This document shows, one piece after another, positions 1-8,995 of a DNA stretch of 64,000 bases. This DNA comes from Moritella sp. JT01 (GTDB lineage Bacteria; Pseudomonadota; Gammaproteobacteria; Enterobacterales; Moritellaceae). The stretch covers positions 58,570-122,569 of the forward strand of contig NZ_LOCN01000005.1 in assembly GCF_001574435.1 (NCBI RefSeq), given 5' to 3'. The notes under the pieces were generated by a model. It had not been told where the DNA came from. It saw only the letters and a program-made list of their open reading frames with translations, and made no database searches. The translations under genes were made by a program, and so were the position numbers. The first letter of the stretch is position 1. Every line of letters begins with the position of its first letter.

Positions 1-492
1 AATATCATTCATAAATAAAGGAATTTCATTAAACCAGACAACATGTGGGCGAAGGTTACCTGCTTCTTTGCAACACGGGCATTTTAATGTCTTATTTAAT
101 TGCTTGTAGGGGAATAATTTATGCGTCTTTTCACAACGTGCTTTAATTAGCTCACCATGCATATGAATAACATTCTGCGCACCACCACGCTCGTGCAAAT
201 TATCTATATTTTGAGTGATAATACTCACGTTACCAGAATAGTTTTTTTGTAACTCCGCTAATGCTATATGTGCGTCGTTAGGTTGAACACTAGGCAAAGA
301 TAATTGGTTAAAACGTTGATTATAAAAACTATAAACTAACTCAGGATCTCGACGATAACCATCTAGAGTGGCAATATCATCAATGTGATGTTTAGCCCAT
401 AATCCATCACTTGCACGGAATGTTTCAATACCTGATTCAGCAGAAATACCTGAACCTGTAAGGATTACTATGTTGTTATAGTTGTCGAACAT
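1..492 (-). CDS. cobB: NAD-dependent protein deacylase (sirtuin), C-terminus cut off by the window edge
   Basis: Class III sirtuin that removes acetyl or succinyl groups from protein lysines using NAD+. The first 164 residues are visible and run off the left edge. The NAD-binding motif LTGSGISAESGI lies at residues 11-22 and TFR at 24-26. The motif TQNIDNLHERGG starts near residue 93, and the catalytic histidine is H112 in HMHGEL. Zinc-type cysteines are seen at C120, C138, C140 and C141. YNQR at residues 57-60 fits the Y-x-x-R pair that marks desuccinylases such as E. coli CobB. The start is ATG with AGAGAAG upstream. The family is normally about 230-280 residues, so a third or more is missing only because of the window edge. 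Confidence 0.93.
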   Translation of the reverse strand, partial: MFDNYNNIVILTGSGISAESGIETFRASDGLWAKHHIDDIATLDGYRRDPELVYSFYNQRFNQLSLPSVQPNDAHIALAELQKNYSGNVSIITQNIDNLHERGGAQNVIHMHGELIKARCEKTHKLFPYKQLNKTLKCPCCKEAGNLRPHVVWFNEIPLFMNDI

Positions 493-716
493 TTAACTTC
501 TCTTTGTAATAAATCTTATATTAACCATATCATTATTGTGTCTTTGTCGCACGATGAAATACCTATTTCAGGTGATTTATTTGTGTTATGTGATACGTAT
601 TAAAGTTGGATGATTGGAATGTTATTAAACGATAAAATCGGCGTTAACTATATGGAAGGCTTATATAAATAAGGGAGCTATATGATTACAGAGGCGCATA
701 CTTGAAATGATAAAAC

Positions 717-751
717 CTTATTGTGGCAGTCCTGCCAACCACCACAATAAG
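717..751 (-). terminator. Terminator-like hairpin after the phasin gene
   Basis: A perfect 10-bp inverted repeat (CTTATTGTGG and its complement) with a 15-nt loop lies just past the phasin stop. On the minus strand it is followed by GTTTTATC, a short T-rich tail. It probably ends the phasin transcript before cobB. Confidence 0.55.
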
Positions 752-764
752 TTACACTACATGA

Positions 765-1502
765 TTACTTTTTTTTCGCGACTGCTTTTTTAACGCGCTT
801 GTGTGATACTTTTTTTGACGTTGGCTTAACCGATTGCTTTACTGTTGTAACTGCTTCGCTCGCTTCTTTTACAACTGGATTAACTGTTGTCGGCGCAATA
901 ACGTCAGCAACAGTTTCAACCGCCGTTGTTACTTGAGAGACAACACTTGAAACAATGTCACTTGCTTGTACAACAATTGGATTGGTTGTTGCTGGCGCAA
1001 TAACTTCGGCGACAGTTTCCACTGCAGCGGTTACTTGGGCTGCCACACTTGCCACTTTTTCCGTTACAGCAATCTCGACTTTTTCAACAACGTTTTTAAT
1101 CGCTTCAACTTCGACGATTACTTCTTTATTTTGCTGCGTTTTAGCGTCTGAAAGTGCCTTTTCGATTTGGTCAATTTTATCAATAATGTTATCGAATGTA
1201 TTAACATCAATATGTGTTAACGTCGTGACGGCCTTATGCACTTTATCTTGTAACGCATCGGTAGCACATTGACCTGCTGATGTTAATTTATCTTTTTGAG
1301 ACGTAATAGTTTGTGTCGTGTCAGCTTCTAACTTACGACCTCGTTCAACTAATTCATCGAAGATTGATTGGCTTTTAGTTACAGTATTTGATGCTGATTG
1401 ATAACCTTTATCATAGGCACCTAAACCTGCTAACCAGATGTTACGTGTGATTTGATCTTTTGCAGACCATACTTGTTTTGCTGCAGTAATTACTTTCGAC
1501 AT
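765..1502 (-). CDS. Phasin / polyhydroxyalkanoate granule-associated protein
   Basis: The 245-residue protein starts with a helix-rich segment (residues 1-110; NIWLAGLGAYDKGYQ is typical) that matches the poly-granule-associated phasin family. These proteins coat polyhydroxyalkanoate granules. The middle holds two related Ala/Val-rich repeats around VIAPATTNP and VIAPTTVNP. The C-terminal tail is very lysine-rich (KKVSHKRVKKAVAKKK), like the basic tail of PhaF-type phasins that binds DNA and ties granules to the nucleoid. No PHA synthase gene lies nearby, so the granule link rests on family resemblance only. It is transcribed alone, with its own hairpin terminator downstream. Confidence 0.8.
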   Translation of the reverse strand: MSKVITAAKQVWSAKDQITRNIWLAGLGAYDKGYQSASNTVTKSQSIFDELVERGRKLEADTTQTITSQKDKLTSAGQCATDALQDKVHKAVTTLTHIDVNTFDNIIDKIDQIEKALSDAKTQQNKEVIVEVEAIKNVVEKVEIAVTEKVASVAAQVTAAVETVAEVIAPATTNPIVVQASDIVSSVVSQVTTAVETVADVIAPTTVNPVVKEASEAVTTVKQSVKPTSKKVSHKRVKKAVAKKK

Positions 1503-1746
1503 AAGAAACCCTTTTTGAAGCCGCTAATACAATATAAAATTTATGATTTACATATTATCGAGGGAAATTAGAAGTTACATTCCAAAATTTAAGTTACTTA
1601 AGTTGTCTCTCACACTACAAACAACTTTTAATTTAACAAGTCACCAATAAATTTCAATTTAATTGAAAATAACCAACATTTAAGCTAACAAATTAACTTA
1701 AATAGAACTAAAATATAGCTCTTTTTGCATCTCCCAGAATATAACT

Positions 1747-2973
1747 ATGCACAGTCAGACATATAAGCTTCAAATAAATTTTATTATTAAACTCGGGCTC
1801 GCATTACATCGTTGCGGTGCAACAAGTTATCGAATTGAAAATCATTTAATAAATTTAGCTAAGTTCTGGAATATTGAAGCAAGTTTTCTTGTCACTCCGA
1901 CAGCGTTTACATTCATATTTTCAAGTAACCCAGACGATCAGCATACGCATATTGCACGCGTTAAACCAGCGGGCAACGACCTTGGTAAACTGGCAACAAT
2001 TGATGAAATTGTCGAAAAAGTTGTAGATTCAGAAGTTACGTTGGACCAAGCTATCGATTTATTGATTGAAGCAAAGCAACAACCTGGTTTTTATGGCGTA
2101 AAAACTGAAGCGCTTGGTTGGTGTGTGACCGGTGGCGCGTTTGCAATGCTGCTGTCTGATTCAAGTTTAGACATTGTAAGCTCATTTTTATTTTCTTTTC
2201 TTGTTTTTATTTTATATAAACTATCTGCGCACTCGTCACGACTTGCTTCAATTGTAGAGTTCTTCGCCCCTTTTATTTCCGCGCTGTTGGCGTGTTTTAT
2301 CGCCAGCCTTGAAGTGAATATCAATGTTCCATTTGTCATATTATCATCCGTTATTATTTTCATTCCAGGGTTAGCCATTACCGTCGCGCTAAGTGAGATC
2401 GTAAACAAAGATTTGGTTTCTGGTACTTCTAAACTCGTTGATGCCATCATGCTGCTGTTTAAACTCTATTTCGGCGCTTTACTTGGTATCACGTTAGGGA
2501 ACCTGATTTGGACAATTGACCCACTAATGCTTGATATGAGTTACTCGTTACCCGATTGGAAAAACTACATCGCCGTAGCCGCGCTGTCAACAGGCCTTGT
2601 CGTTGCGTTTAATGTGCATAAATCTGACATGCTTTGGGGGATTGCAGCAGGTCTTATTGCTTATGTCGTAAGTACCTTTGCCGCCCAATACTTAGGCTTC
2701 ACTTTAGGTACTTTCGTCGGTTCTTTCACCGTCGGTTTATTTAGTAATATATATGCGATTATTAAAAACAGACCCGCATCAATAGTCTTGATCCAAGGTA
2801 TTGTATTGTTAGTTCCTGGTAGTAGAACTTATATGGAATTAAATACTTATATTTCAGGACATGAAATATTAAATAATATTAATGACAGTGGTTTTGTTTT
2901 CATGATCTTTATTGCGATCCTTGCAGGTATGATTTTAGCAAACGCAGTATTACCTGCTAAAAAGAGTTTGTAA
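1747..2973 (+). CDS. ThrE-family threonine/serine exporter, two domains fused
   Basis: The 408-residue membrane protein carries both halves of the ThrE family: an N-terminal DUF1212-like domain (residues about 10-240) and a C-terminal ThrE_2/DUF3815-like domain (about 260-400). In many bacteria these are two separate proteins. The N-terminal cytosolic stretch has the family signature LHRCGATSYRIENHL. About ten hydrophobic segments follow. The family exports threonine and serine across the inner membrane. Substrate is inferred from the family and not from context. The ribosome site is weak. A strong terminator hairpin follows the stop. Confidence 0.85.
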   Translation: MHSQTYKLQINFIIKLGLALHRCGATSYRIENHLINLAKFWNIEASFLVTPTAFTFIFSSNPDDQHTHIARVKPAGNDLGKLATIDEIVEKVVDSEVTLDQAIDLLIEAKQQPGFYGVKTEALGWCVTGGAFAMLLSDSSLDIVSSFLFSFLVFILYKLSAHSSRLASIVEFFAPFISALLACFIASLEVNINVPFVILSSVIIFIPGLAITVALSEIVNKDLVSGTSKLVDAIMLLFKLYFGALLGITLGNLIWTIDPLMLDMSYSLPDWKNYIAVAALSTGLVVAFNVHKSDMLWGIAAGLIAYVVSTFAAQYLGFTLGTFVGSFTVGLFSNIYAIIKNRPASIVLIQGIVLLVPGSRTYMELNTYISGHEILNNINDSGFVFMIFIAILAGMILANAVLPAKKSL

Positions 2974-3009
2974 CTTTATCAAACGAAAAACAACTGTATA
3001 AACATCCAG

Positions 3010-3045
3010 ATACTCATGCTATTATTATGGCATGAGTATTTTTTA
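3010..3045 (+). terminator. Rho-independent terminator between thrE-like gene and radA
   Basis: A perfect 10-bp stem (ATACTCATGC / GCATGAGTAT) with a 10-nt loop is followed by a run of T. It ends only about 10 nt before the radA start codon, so transcripts that pass it begin radA with almost no room for a promoter. Confidence 0.8.
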
Positions 3046-3055
3046 TAGTTAAATC

Positions 3056-4450
3056 ATGGCCAAAACTCCCAAAACAAAAATAAGTTTCCTCTGTTCAGAA
3101 TGTGGCGCTAACTTCCCTCGTTGGCAAGGCCAGTGTAATGCCTGTAAAGCATGGAATACATTAGCTGAATTTAAAGAAGCGACATTACCAAGTCAACAAC
3201 GTGCAATAGCATCTCAAGGTGGTTATGCCGGTACACTCGGCAATACCGTTAAAAAGATGTCTGAAGTATCACACGTAGCATTGAATAAAATTGAGACACA
3301 GATAGGTGAATTAGACCGTGTACTCGGTAACGGTCTAACCGTTGGCTCGATTGTGTTGATTTCAGGCGATCCAGGTGCCGGAAAAACGACGATATTGACA
3401 CAGCTCTCTGCAAATCTTAGTAAGCAGATGGTTTCGATGTACTGTACTGCGGAAGAAAGCTTAGAACAGTTCAAAAGTCGCGCCATAGAACGTTTGAAAA
3501 TTGATTTTGTAGAAGAAAACTTGTTACTGATGTCTGAATATATTGTGTCTAACATTATGGAGCGGGCTTTAGAGGCTAAAGTTAAATTTTTAATTATAGA
3601 CTCGATTCAAGCTTTAGAAAGTGAACACTGTAATGGTAGTGCCGGTTCTGTTAGCCAAGTAAAAGGCTGTGCACAAGAACTCAGTCGATTTGCTAAACAA
3701 CACGGTATCACCCTGATCATTGTTGGCCATGTGACAAAAGGTAGTGACTTAGCGGGACCTAAAACGCTTGAACATATTGTAGACACCCTGCTCCACATTG
3801 AGGTTAACGACAGTATTATTCGTACAATCCGCGCAAGTAAAAACCGTTTTGGTGATGTAGACCAAGTTGGTATCTTCCAAATGCATAGCCGTGGCATGCT
3901 GTCTGTCGATAATCCAAGTAAGTTGTTCCTATCTGGTGCCGAGGAACACGTAGCAGGCTCTGCTATTACTTGTATTCGTGATGGTAATCGTAATTTATTA
4001 CTTGAAGTACAATGTTTAGTATCTGAATGTGAAGCAGAAAACCAACAGCGTGTAAGTATTGGTCTTAGCTTTAATCGGTTGAAAATGATCACCGCTGTTT
4101 TGCGTAAACATGGACGCATAAAACTATTTCATGATATTTATGTCAATCTAGTTGGTGGTTTAAAACTACCTGAGACAGACACCAGTGCTGATTTAGCCAT
4201 TGCGGCCTCTCTTATTAGTTCCCTAAATGATAAAGCAATGTCTCGTAAACACTGTTTTATGGGCGAGATATCTCTTAGTGGTGAAGTTCGACCTATTAAT
4301 GGCGGTGTACCTCGGGTTAATGAGGCGATTAAACATGGTTTTGAGGTGATCTATATACCGAAAGCAAATTACCACAAATCAATGGAAAATAATGGTGCGA
4401 AGATAATACAAATAGAGAAGATTGGTGATCTTTTAGAAGCGCTTAATTAA
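3056..4450 (+). CDS. radA: RadA/Sms-like DNA repair ATPase, divergent
   Basis: RadA is a RecA-like helicase that helps process branched recombination intermediates. All family parts are present in 464 residues: a zinc finger (C13, C16, C27, C30 in CSECGANF...QCNAC), Walker A GDPGAGKTT at 104-112, the RadA-specific KNRFG at 262-266, and a Lon-like C-terminal domain with GEISLSGEVRP. The sequence departs from usual gammaproteobacterial RadA at many otherwise conserved positions (for example CTAEESLEQFK where TGEESLQQ is usual), and serB, its frequent neighbour, is absent. It may be a second, divergent copy. The ribosome site is poor and a terminator lies just upstream. Confidence 0.88.
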   Translation: MAKTPKTKISFLCSECGANFPRWQGQCNACKAWNTLAEFKEATLPSQQRAIASQGGYAGTLGNTVKKMSEVSHVALNKIETQIGELDRVLGNGLTVGSIVLISGDPGAGKTTILTQLSANLSKQMVSMYCTAEESLEQFKSRAIERLKIDFVEENLLLMSEYIVSNIMERALEAKVKFLIIDSIQALESEHCNGSAGSVSQVKGCAQELSRFAKQHGITLIIVGHVTKGSDLAGPKTLEHIVDTLLHIEVNDSIIRTIRASKNRFGDVDQVGIFQMHSRGMLSVDNPSKLFLSGAEEHVAGSAITCIRDGNRNLLLEVQCLVSECEAENQQRVSIGLSFNRLKMITAVLRKHGRIKLFHDIYVNLVGGLKLPETDTSADLAIAASLISSLNDKAMSRKHCFMGEISLSGEVRPINGGVPRVNEAIKHGFEVIYIPKANYHKSMENNGAKIIQIEKIGDLLEALN

Positions 4451-4640
4451 CTAGCATGCTAGCTTCGAATGATTTAACGTTATAGCATTACTTAAGTTGT
4501 AGCGTTAAATTAAAGTCTGCGTTTATTTAGAATATAGAAAGAGTTATGCATGATGGTCTAAATAATTCGTCGGTATTATTTAAAACGATAATGTTTTCTC
4601 TGACTTTGAGATATTCAGAGGCTAAATAGCCCCTGAATCA

Positions 4641-4883
4641 TTATTTGTTTTTACACCCACAACTCGTTTCAGCAACTAAAACACTGTTTTTCTCTACAAT
4701 GCGACCTTTCGTCATCATGTTTGCTAGTATTTGTGCTTTATCCATGCCTTTTATTTTGCATGTGTGAAATAAATCTTGAGGAAATTGCTTACCTATAAGA
4801 TTTAACAGTTCGGCCTCTTTCATTCCCTGTGACTGCGCAGCTAATAGCGCTACGATTTCTCTACCGTGAATAGATTCGGTCAT
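4641..4883 (-). CDS. yecH: YecH-like DUF2492 protein
   Basis: An 80-residue protein with the YecH/DUF2492 pattern: SIHGREIV at the start, FHTCKIKGMDKAQIL in the middle, and a cysteine pair (SCGCKNK) at the end. The conserved His and Cys residues hint at metal binding, but no function has been established for the family. GAGGATAAG precedes the ATG. It lies 14 nt after ycgN on the same strand and is probably cotranscribed with it. Confidence 0.8.
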   Translation of the reverse strand: MTESIHGREIVALLAAQSQGMKEAELLNLIGKQFPQDLFHTCKIKGMDKAQILANMMTKGRIVEKNSVLVAETSCGCKNK

Positions 4884-4897
4884 CTTATCCTCAACAA

Positions 4898-5332
4898 TTA
4901 CAGTTTAAACGTTATAATATGGTCTTCTAAGTCACCCGCTTGTGATTCAGCAACTGCTTTACCACGAATCGAATAACCTAATTTATGCATCTCAGATTGA
5001 CTACCGGTAATTAACGGGTGCCATTCAGGAATATCGTTTCCTTCGAGTAACCGCTTATAAGCGCAGGTTTCAGGTAACCAATGGAATGCATCTATATCAT
5101 CTAATGTCACTTTGAAACAATCCGAAACATACTTAAAACGTTTCTCGTATTTCTTACAGCGACATGATTTGGTATTTAATAATTCACAAGCAACATTAGT
5201 GAAATGTATTTCATCCGTGTCATCTTCGATAATCTTATGTAAGCAACATTTTCCGCAACCATCGCAGAGTGATTCCCACTCTGGAACAGTCATTTTAGCG
5301 AGTGTTTTAGTCTGCCAAAATTTTTCTACCAT
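4898..5332 (-). CDS. ycgN: YcgN family cysteine-cluster protein (UPF0260)
   Basis: A 144-residue protein with the UPF0260 cysteine pattern: CDGCGKCC at residues 23-30, then C49, C57, C59, C72 and a later cysteine in ETCAYK. The pattern resembles the zinc- or iron-binding CxxCxxCC family, whose biochemical role is unknown. It sits in the ycgN-ycgM-mltB-ycgL cluster, all on the minus strand, opposite minCDE; E. coli keeps ycgL, ycgM and ycgN together next to minC too. The start is ATG with a weak GAGA site. Confidence 0.87.
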   Translation of the reverse strand: MVEKFWQTKTLAKMTVPEWESLCDGCGKCCLHKIIEDDTDEIHFTNVACELLNTKSCRCKKYEKRFKYVSDCFKVTLDDIDAFHWLPETCAYKRLLEGNDIPEWHPLITGSQSEMHKLGYSIRGKAVAESQAGDLEDHIITFKL

Positions 5333-5343
5333 TTCATTAATCT

Positions 5344-6015
5344 CTAAATAATCTCGCAGCCGAATTTATAACGGTTTGCTAGCGTTAAAGCAAGTTTATC
5401 TCCACTATTTAGAACACCGACACCTGCCGGTGTTCCCGTGAGTACAATATCACCAGGTAACAATGTAAAGCAGGTCGTAATTTCAGTCAGCAAGGCTTCT
5501 ATTGAGCGCATCATTTTAGCTGTATCACCTTGCTGGCGAGTTATATTATTAACACTTAGACTAAACTCTAGTTGATTCAGATCGTTAAATTCATTAATTG
5601 GAATGAATCTGGAGATAGGACATGAATAATCAAACGCTTTTGCCCGTTCCCAAGGCTGACCCTTTTCTTTGAGCTTTGATTGTAAATCTCTTAATGTTAA
5701 ATCAAGGCCAAGCCCTACTCCCCATATCATCTCTGCGATACTAATATCATCACCGCGTTGAATAGGTGCGCTTATTAATAAAGCGACTTCAAGTTCGTTA
5801 TGGCATTCGCCAAGTCCAGTTGGTAATAGTAATGGCTCATCAAAACTAATTAACGCTGTAGCAGGCTTCATGAATAATAATGCTTGTTCAGGGACTTCGT
5901 TACCAAGTTCACGAATGTGATCGAGGTAATTTCGACCGATACAAACAACCTTACCTACCGGTAAACTTAACGTTTCATTATTGATATTCTGATGTTGATA
6001 AAGGGAATAATTCAT
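5344..6015 (-). CDS. ycgM: Fumarylacetoacetate hydrolase family protein (YcgM-like)
   Basis: Member of the FAH superfamily, which cleaves or decarboxylates beta-keto acids with a divalent metal. YcgM-type members include acylpyruvases and oxaloacetate decarboxylases. GRNYLDHIRELGNEVP near the start, the metal ligands E74 and E76 in HNELEVALL, D105 in LDLTLRDLQ, and TGTPAGVG near the end are all present. I place the start at the ATG at 6013-6015, because AAGGA lies 6 nt upstream; a TTG two codons earlier would overlap the stop of the transglycosylase gene. Length is 223 residues, normal for the family. Confidence 0.87.
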   Translation of the reverse strand: MNYSLYQHQNINNETLSLPVGKVVCIGRNYLDHIRELGNEVPEQALLFMKPATALISFDEPLLLPTGLGECHNELEVALLISAPIQRGDDISIAEMIWGVGLGLDLTLRDLQSKLKEKGQPWERAKAFDYSCPISRFIPINEFNDLNQLEFSLSVNNITRQQGDTAKMMRSIEALLTEITTCFTLLPGDIVLTGTPAGVGVLNSGDKLALTLANRYKFGCEII

Positions 6016-6017
6016 GT

Positions 6018-7013
6018 TCAATCCTTGAATTTGATCGCATCAGACAAATGCGCAACAGAAGTAGCAAAGTAATCAGACCGATTCCAACGCATAATGCTTT
6101 TGTAGTTGTTATAAACTAAATAGATACGGCCATTTTCGCCATCAGGCATAATCAGAGACGCATTAAGATCAACTTTAGGCAGGCTGTTTCCTTCGTAAGT
6201 CCGTATACCGAGTGACTGCCATTCATTTAATTTCTTTGTTAACTTAAGGCCTGATACTTGTGCATCATAATTATCAGGTAGCAATACCTGTCGACCCCAA
6301 GTATATGTATCATCCCATTTGGCTTGTTTTAGATAATTGGCAGCAGAGGCCAAAGCATCGGCTGTATTGTTCCAAATATCCTTTTTACCATCCTTGTTAT
6401 AGTCAACAGCATACGCATTAAATGAAGACGGCATAAATTGAACCTGCCCCATAGCACCAGCCCATGACCCTTTCATGTCAGTGGCTGTAATATGGCCTTC
6501 ATCAATAATCTTCAATGCTGCAAAGAATTCTTTTTTGAAAAAGGTTTCACGTCTTCCATCATAAGCAAGCGTCGCAAGTGCGGATAATGTAGAGAAGTTC
6601 CCAGTATAATTACCGAAGTTTGTTTCAACCCCCCACAGCGCGACAATGAAGTTTGTTTCAACCCCCCACAGCGCGACAATGAATCTTGGTTGAACACCAA
6701 AATCTTTTCCTATTCTTTCTAATAGTTCTTTATTTTCTAGGAATAATTTACGCGCTTTCGCTATTTTCCATTCAGGAACAGCTCTAGGAATATACGCATC
6801 AAGTGTTATTTTTTGGCGTTCCGGTTGCGCTTTGTCATGTACGATTGTTTTTTTTCTGTAGTTAATACTACTGAATGCATCATTAATCGTTTGTTCACTG
6901 AATCCTAACGATTCAGATTCAGTGCGTAAGGTAGATAAATATTCATCGAATGTCGGCTTGGCAGACACAGCCGTTGAAGTTAAAGCTAATAACACTAACC
7001 CTGCTAATTTCAT
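6018..7013 (-). CDS. mltB: Lytic murein transglycosylase (MltB family) with duplicated catalytic motif
   Basis: Periplasmic enzyme that cleaves the MurNAc-GlcNAc bond of peptidoglycan and forms the 1,6-anhydro end. It has a signal peptide (residues 1-18, ending AVSA) and no lipobox, so it should be soluble. MltB-type motifs are clear: QWxxA-like repeats, GSWAGAMGQVQFMPSSF, and DYNKDGKKDIWN. The catalytic motif WGVETNF occurs twice in a row, at residues 112-122 and 123-133, giving two candidate catalytic glutamates (E119, E130). The second copy continues into GNYTG as in the family, so it is the better aligned one. AAGGAG precedes the ATG. The 11-residue insertion falls in the active-site helix and could weaken or abolish activity. 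Confidence 0.88.
   Translation of the reverse strand: MKLAGLVLLALTSTAVSAKPTFDEYLSTLRTESESLGFSEQTINDAFSSINYRKKTIVHDKAQPERQKITLDAYIPRAVPEWKIAKARKLFLENKELLERIGKDFGVQPRFIVALWGVETNFIVALWGVETNFGNYTGNFSTLSALATLAYDGRRETFFKKEFFAALKIIDEGHITATDMKGSWAGAMGQVQFMPSSFNAYAVDYNKDGKKDIWNNTADALASAANYLKQAKWDDTYTWGRQVLLPDNYDAQVSGLKLTKKLNEWQSLGIRTYEGNSLPKVDLNASLIMPDGENGRIYLVYNNYKSIMRWNRSDYFATSVAHLSDAIKFKD
6615..6680 (-). repeat. Perfect 33-bp tandem duplication inside the transglycosylase gene
   Basis: Two identical 33-bp units (6615-6647 and 6648-6680) lie head to tail. Each encodes IVALWGVETNF, so the reading frame stays open. Identity at every base means a very recent event, or an assembly error. Confidence 0.95.
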
Positions 7014-7046
7014 TATATCTCCTTATATACTCTCTATAATGACGTG

Positions 7047-7325
7047 TTATTTATTTTCATCACGCCATTTTTTATATTCATCCAAATGATTTACAGGCGG
7101 TGGTGGCATCTGTAAATAAAAGCCCGCTGTTGTTAAGTTCTCTAATACTTTTTTAGTATCGGCAAATTGCAACGTTCGTGTTGCGAGCAAATTCATCGTA
7201 ACAACTAACTTAGGTTGACCAAACATACTTAATAAAGTTTCAGGAACTTGACTAAAATCTTCACGGCGAGATATAAATAAATACATCCCTTCTTTTTTAT
7301 TTGTTTTATAAATTGAACAAAGCAT
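7047..7325 (-). CDS. ycgL: YcgL domain protein (UPF0745)
   Basis: A 92-residue protein with the YcgL pattern: MLCSIYKTNKKEGMYLFI at the start, FGQPKLVVTMNL in the middle, and QMPPPPVNHLDEYK near the end. The family is found beside minCDE in many gammaproteobacteria; its function is not established. AAGAGAA precedes the ATG. It is divergent from minC, with about 125 bp between the two start codons for both promoters, and is probably the first gene of the minus-strand run to yecH. Confidence 0.88.
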   Translation of the reverse strand: MLCSIYKTNKKEGMYLFISRREDFSQVPETLLSMFGQPKLVVTMNLLATRTLQFADTKKVLENLTTAGFYLQMPPPPVNHLDEYKKWRDENK

Positions 7326-7450
7326 TGCGTTTCTCTTTAGTTATGAACTTGCCTATTTTGCGAGTAAAATATAACATGGCATAATGAATTATCTAAGTGC
7401 TATAACCATAAATGCTAAAACAGGCATGAAAACTAAGCAACCAGGGAAAA

Positions 7451-8170
7451 ATGATGGCAGATCAGTCAATAAAATTTAAAGGGACTAGCTTTACACTTTC
7501 AGTTATTCATATAGAGAATGATGCTGCAATGGCTAATCTTCATTCCTTTATTGCCGACAAAGTATGCCAAGCCCCTGCATTCTTTAAATCTGCACCGGTG
7601 GTTGTTAATATCGCAAACTTAGCCGAAGATATTGACTTTCAAGCGATTGAACAAGTTATCACCAATAATGGGATGAATCTTGTTGGTATTGAAGGTTGTA
7701 AAACAGCGGAACAAAAACTAGGTGTACGAGCGGCAGGCCTTTCTGTTATATCCAATACAGCTAAAAATAATACAAGTTCATTAGTATCTGCTTCACAAAT
7801 AAAACCAGAAATTCAAACAGTTATTGTTGAAAAATCTGTAACTAAGACCATAGTTCATAAAGGGCAGATAAGATCTGGGCAACAAATTTATGCTCAAAAT
7901 GCTTCTTTAACTGTATTGGGTAATATTAGCGCAGGTGCTGAAGTGATTGCAGATGGTTCAATCCATATATATGGTGCATTACGTGGCCGTGCAATAGCAG
8001 GCGCTAAAGGTGATGATAGCGCACAGATTTTCTGTAACAAATTAGACCCCGAATTATTATCAATTAATGGCACTTATATTTTAAGTGATGCAGTGCAACC
8101 GGAATTTTTAAATTCCCGAGCACATATAAATTGCATTAATAACAAATTAGAAATTACAAAGTTCGATTAA
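7451..8170 (+). CDS. minC: Septum site-determining protein MinC
   Basis: Inhibitor of FtsZ assembly that blocks cell division at the poles. The 239-residue protein has the N-terminal FtsZ-inhibiting domain (about 1-105), a linker, and the C-terminal beta-helix domain that dimerises and binds MinD. The C-terminal domain shows the family signature IRSGQQIYAQNASLTVLG followed by GAEVIADGSIHIYGALRGR. The start could be either of two adjacent ATGs; CAGGGA lies just upstream. minD follows after 15 nt. Confidence 0.96.
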   Translation: MMADQSIKFKGTSFTLSVIHIENDAAMANLHSFIADKVCQAPAFFKSAPVVVNIANLAEDIDFQAIEQVITNNGMNLVGIEGCKTAEQKLGVRAAGLSVISNTAKNNTSSLVSASQIKPEIQTVIVEKSVTKTIVHKGQIRSGQQIYAQNASLTVLGNISAGAEVIADGSIHIYGALRGRAIAGAKGDDSAQIFCNKLDPELLSINGTYILSDAVQPEFLNSRAHINCINNKLEITKFD

Positions 8171-8185
8171 ATTCAAGGAATTAAA

Positions 8186-8995
8186 ATGGCTGAGATTATT
8201 GTCGTAACATCCGGTAAAGGTGGTGTTGGTAAGACAACTACAAGTGCCGCTATTGCAACTGGATTAGCAATGCGAGGGAAAAGAACTGTTGTTATCGATT
8301 TCGATATCGGTTTACGTAACTTAGACTTAATCATGGGCTGTGAACGCCGCGTGGTTTATGACTTCGTTAATGTAATCAATGGGGAAGCAAACCTATCGCA
8401 AGCTTTAATTAAAGATAAACGTGTAGCGAACCTGAATATTCTACCCGCGTCACAAACACGTGACAAAGATGCACTAACAAAAGAAGGCGTTGGTAAAGTA
8501 TTAGACCAACTTGCTGAAAATCATGATTACATCATTTGCGATTCACCTGCAGGCATCGAAGCAGGCGCTATGATGGCATTATACTTTGCAGATATAGCAA
8601 TTATCACAACAAACCCTGAAGTCTCGTCAGTGCGCGATTCAGACCGCATTATCGGTATGTTACAAAGCCGCTCTCGTCGTGCCGAGCAAGGTCTAGAACC
8701 GATTAAAGAACATTTGCTTATTACTCGCTACGTACCAGAACGCGTTGCGCGTGGTGATATGTTAAGTGTTGAAAACATCACTGATATTTTAGCCGTACCG
8801 CTTGCAGGTGTCATACCTGAATCAGGTGCCGTATTGAAAGCATCTAACTGCGGCCAACCTGTGATCCTTGACACAGAAAGTGATGCTGGACAAGCATATG
8901 CAGATACTGTTGCTAGAATTTTAGGTGAAGAGCGCGAATTTCGTTTTCTTGACGTAGAAAAGAAAGGCTTTTTAAGCAGAATATTTGGAGGTTAA
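8186..8995 (+). CDS. minD: Septum site-determining ATPase MinD
   Basis: Membrane-associated ATPase that recruits MinC and oscillates from pole to pole under control of MinE. The 269-residue protein has the deviant Walker A KGGVGKTT at residues 11-18, the family motif DFDIGLRNLDLIMGCERRVVYD, and CDSPAGIEAGA. The C-terminal tail KKGFLSRIFGG is the amphipathic membrane-targeting helix. AAGGAATT precedes the ATG. It overlaps nothing but abuts minE directly. Confidence 0.97.
   Translation: MAEIIVVTSGKGGVGKTTTSAAIATGLAMRGKRTVVIDFDIGLRNLDLIMGCERRVVYDFVNVINGEANLSQALIKDKRVANLNILPASQTRDKDALTKEGVGKVLDQLAENHDYIICDSPAGIEAGAMMALYFADIAIITTNPEVSSVRDSDRIIGMLQSRSRRAEQGLEPIKEHLLITRYVPERVARGDMLSVENITDILAVPLAGVIPESGAVLKASNCGQPVILDTESDAGQAYADTVARILGEEREFRFLDVEKKGFLSRIFGG

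Noticed and set aside
955..1272. Long plus-strand frame over the phasin gene
   Set aside because: Low-complexity Thr/Ser sequence antisense to the Ala/Val repeats of the phasin, with no supporting signals.
6512..6700. Short minus-strand frame with a repeated LSRCGGLKQTS
   Set aside because: It is the shadow of the 33-bp duplication in another frame of the transglycosylase gene.
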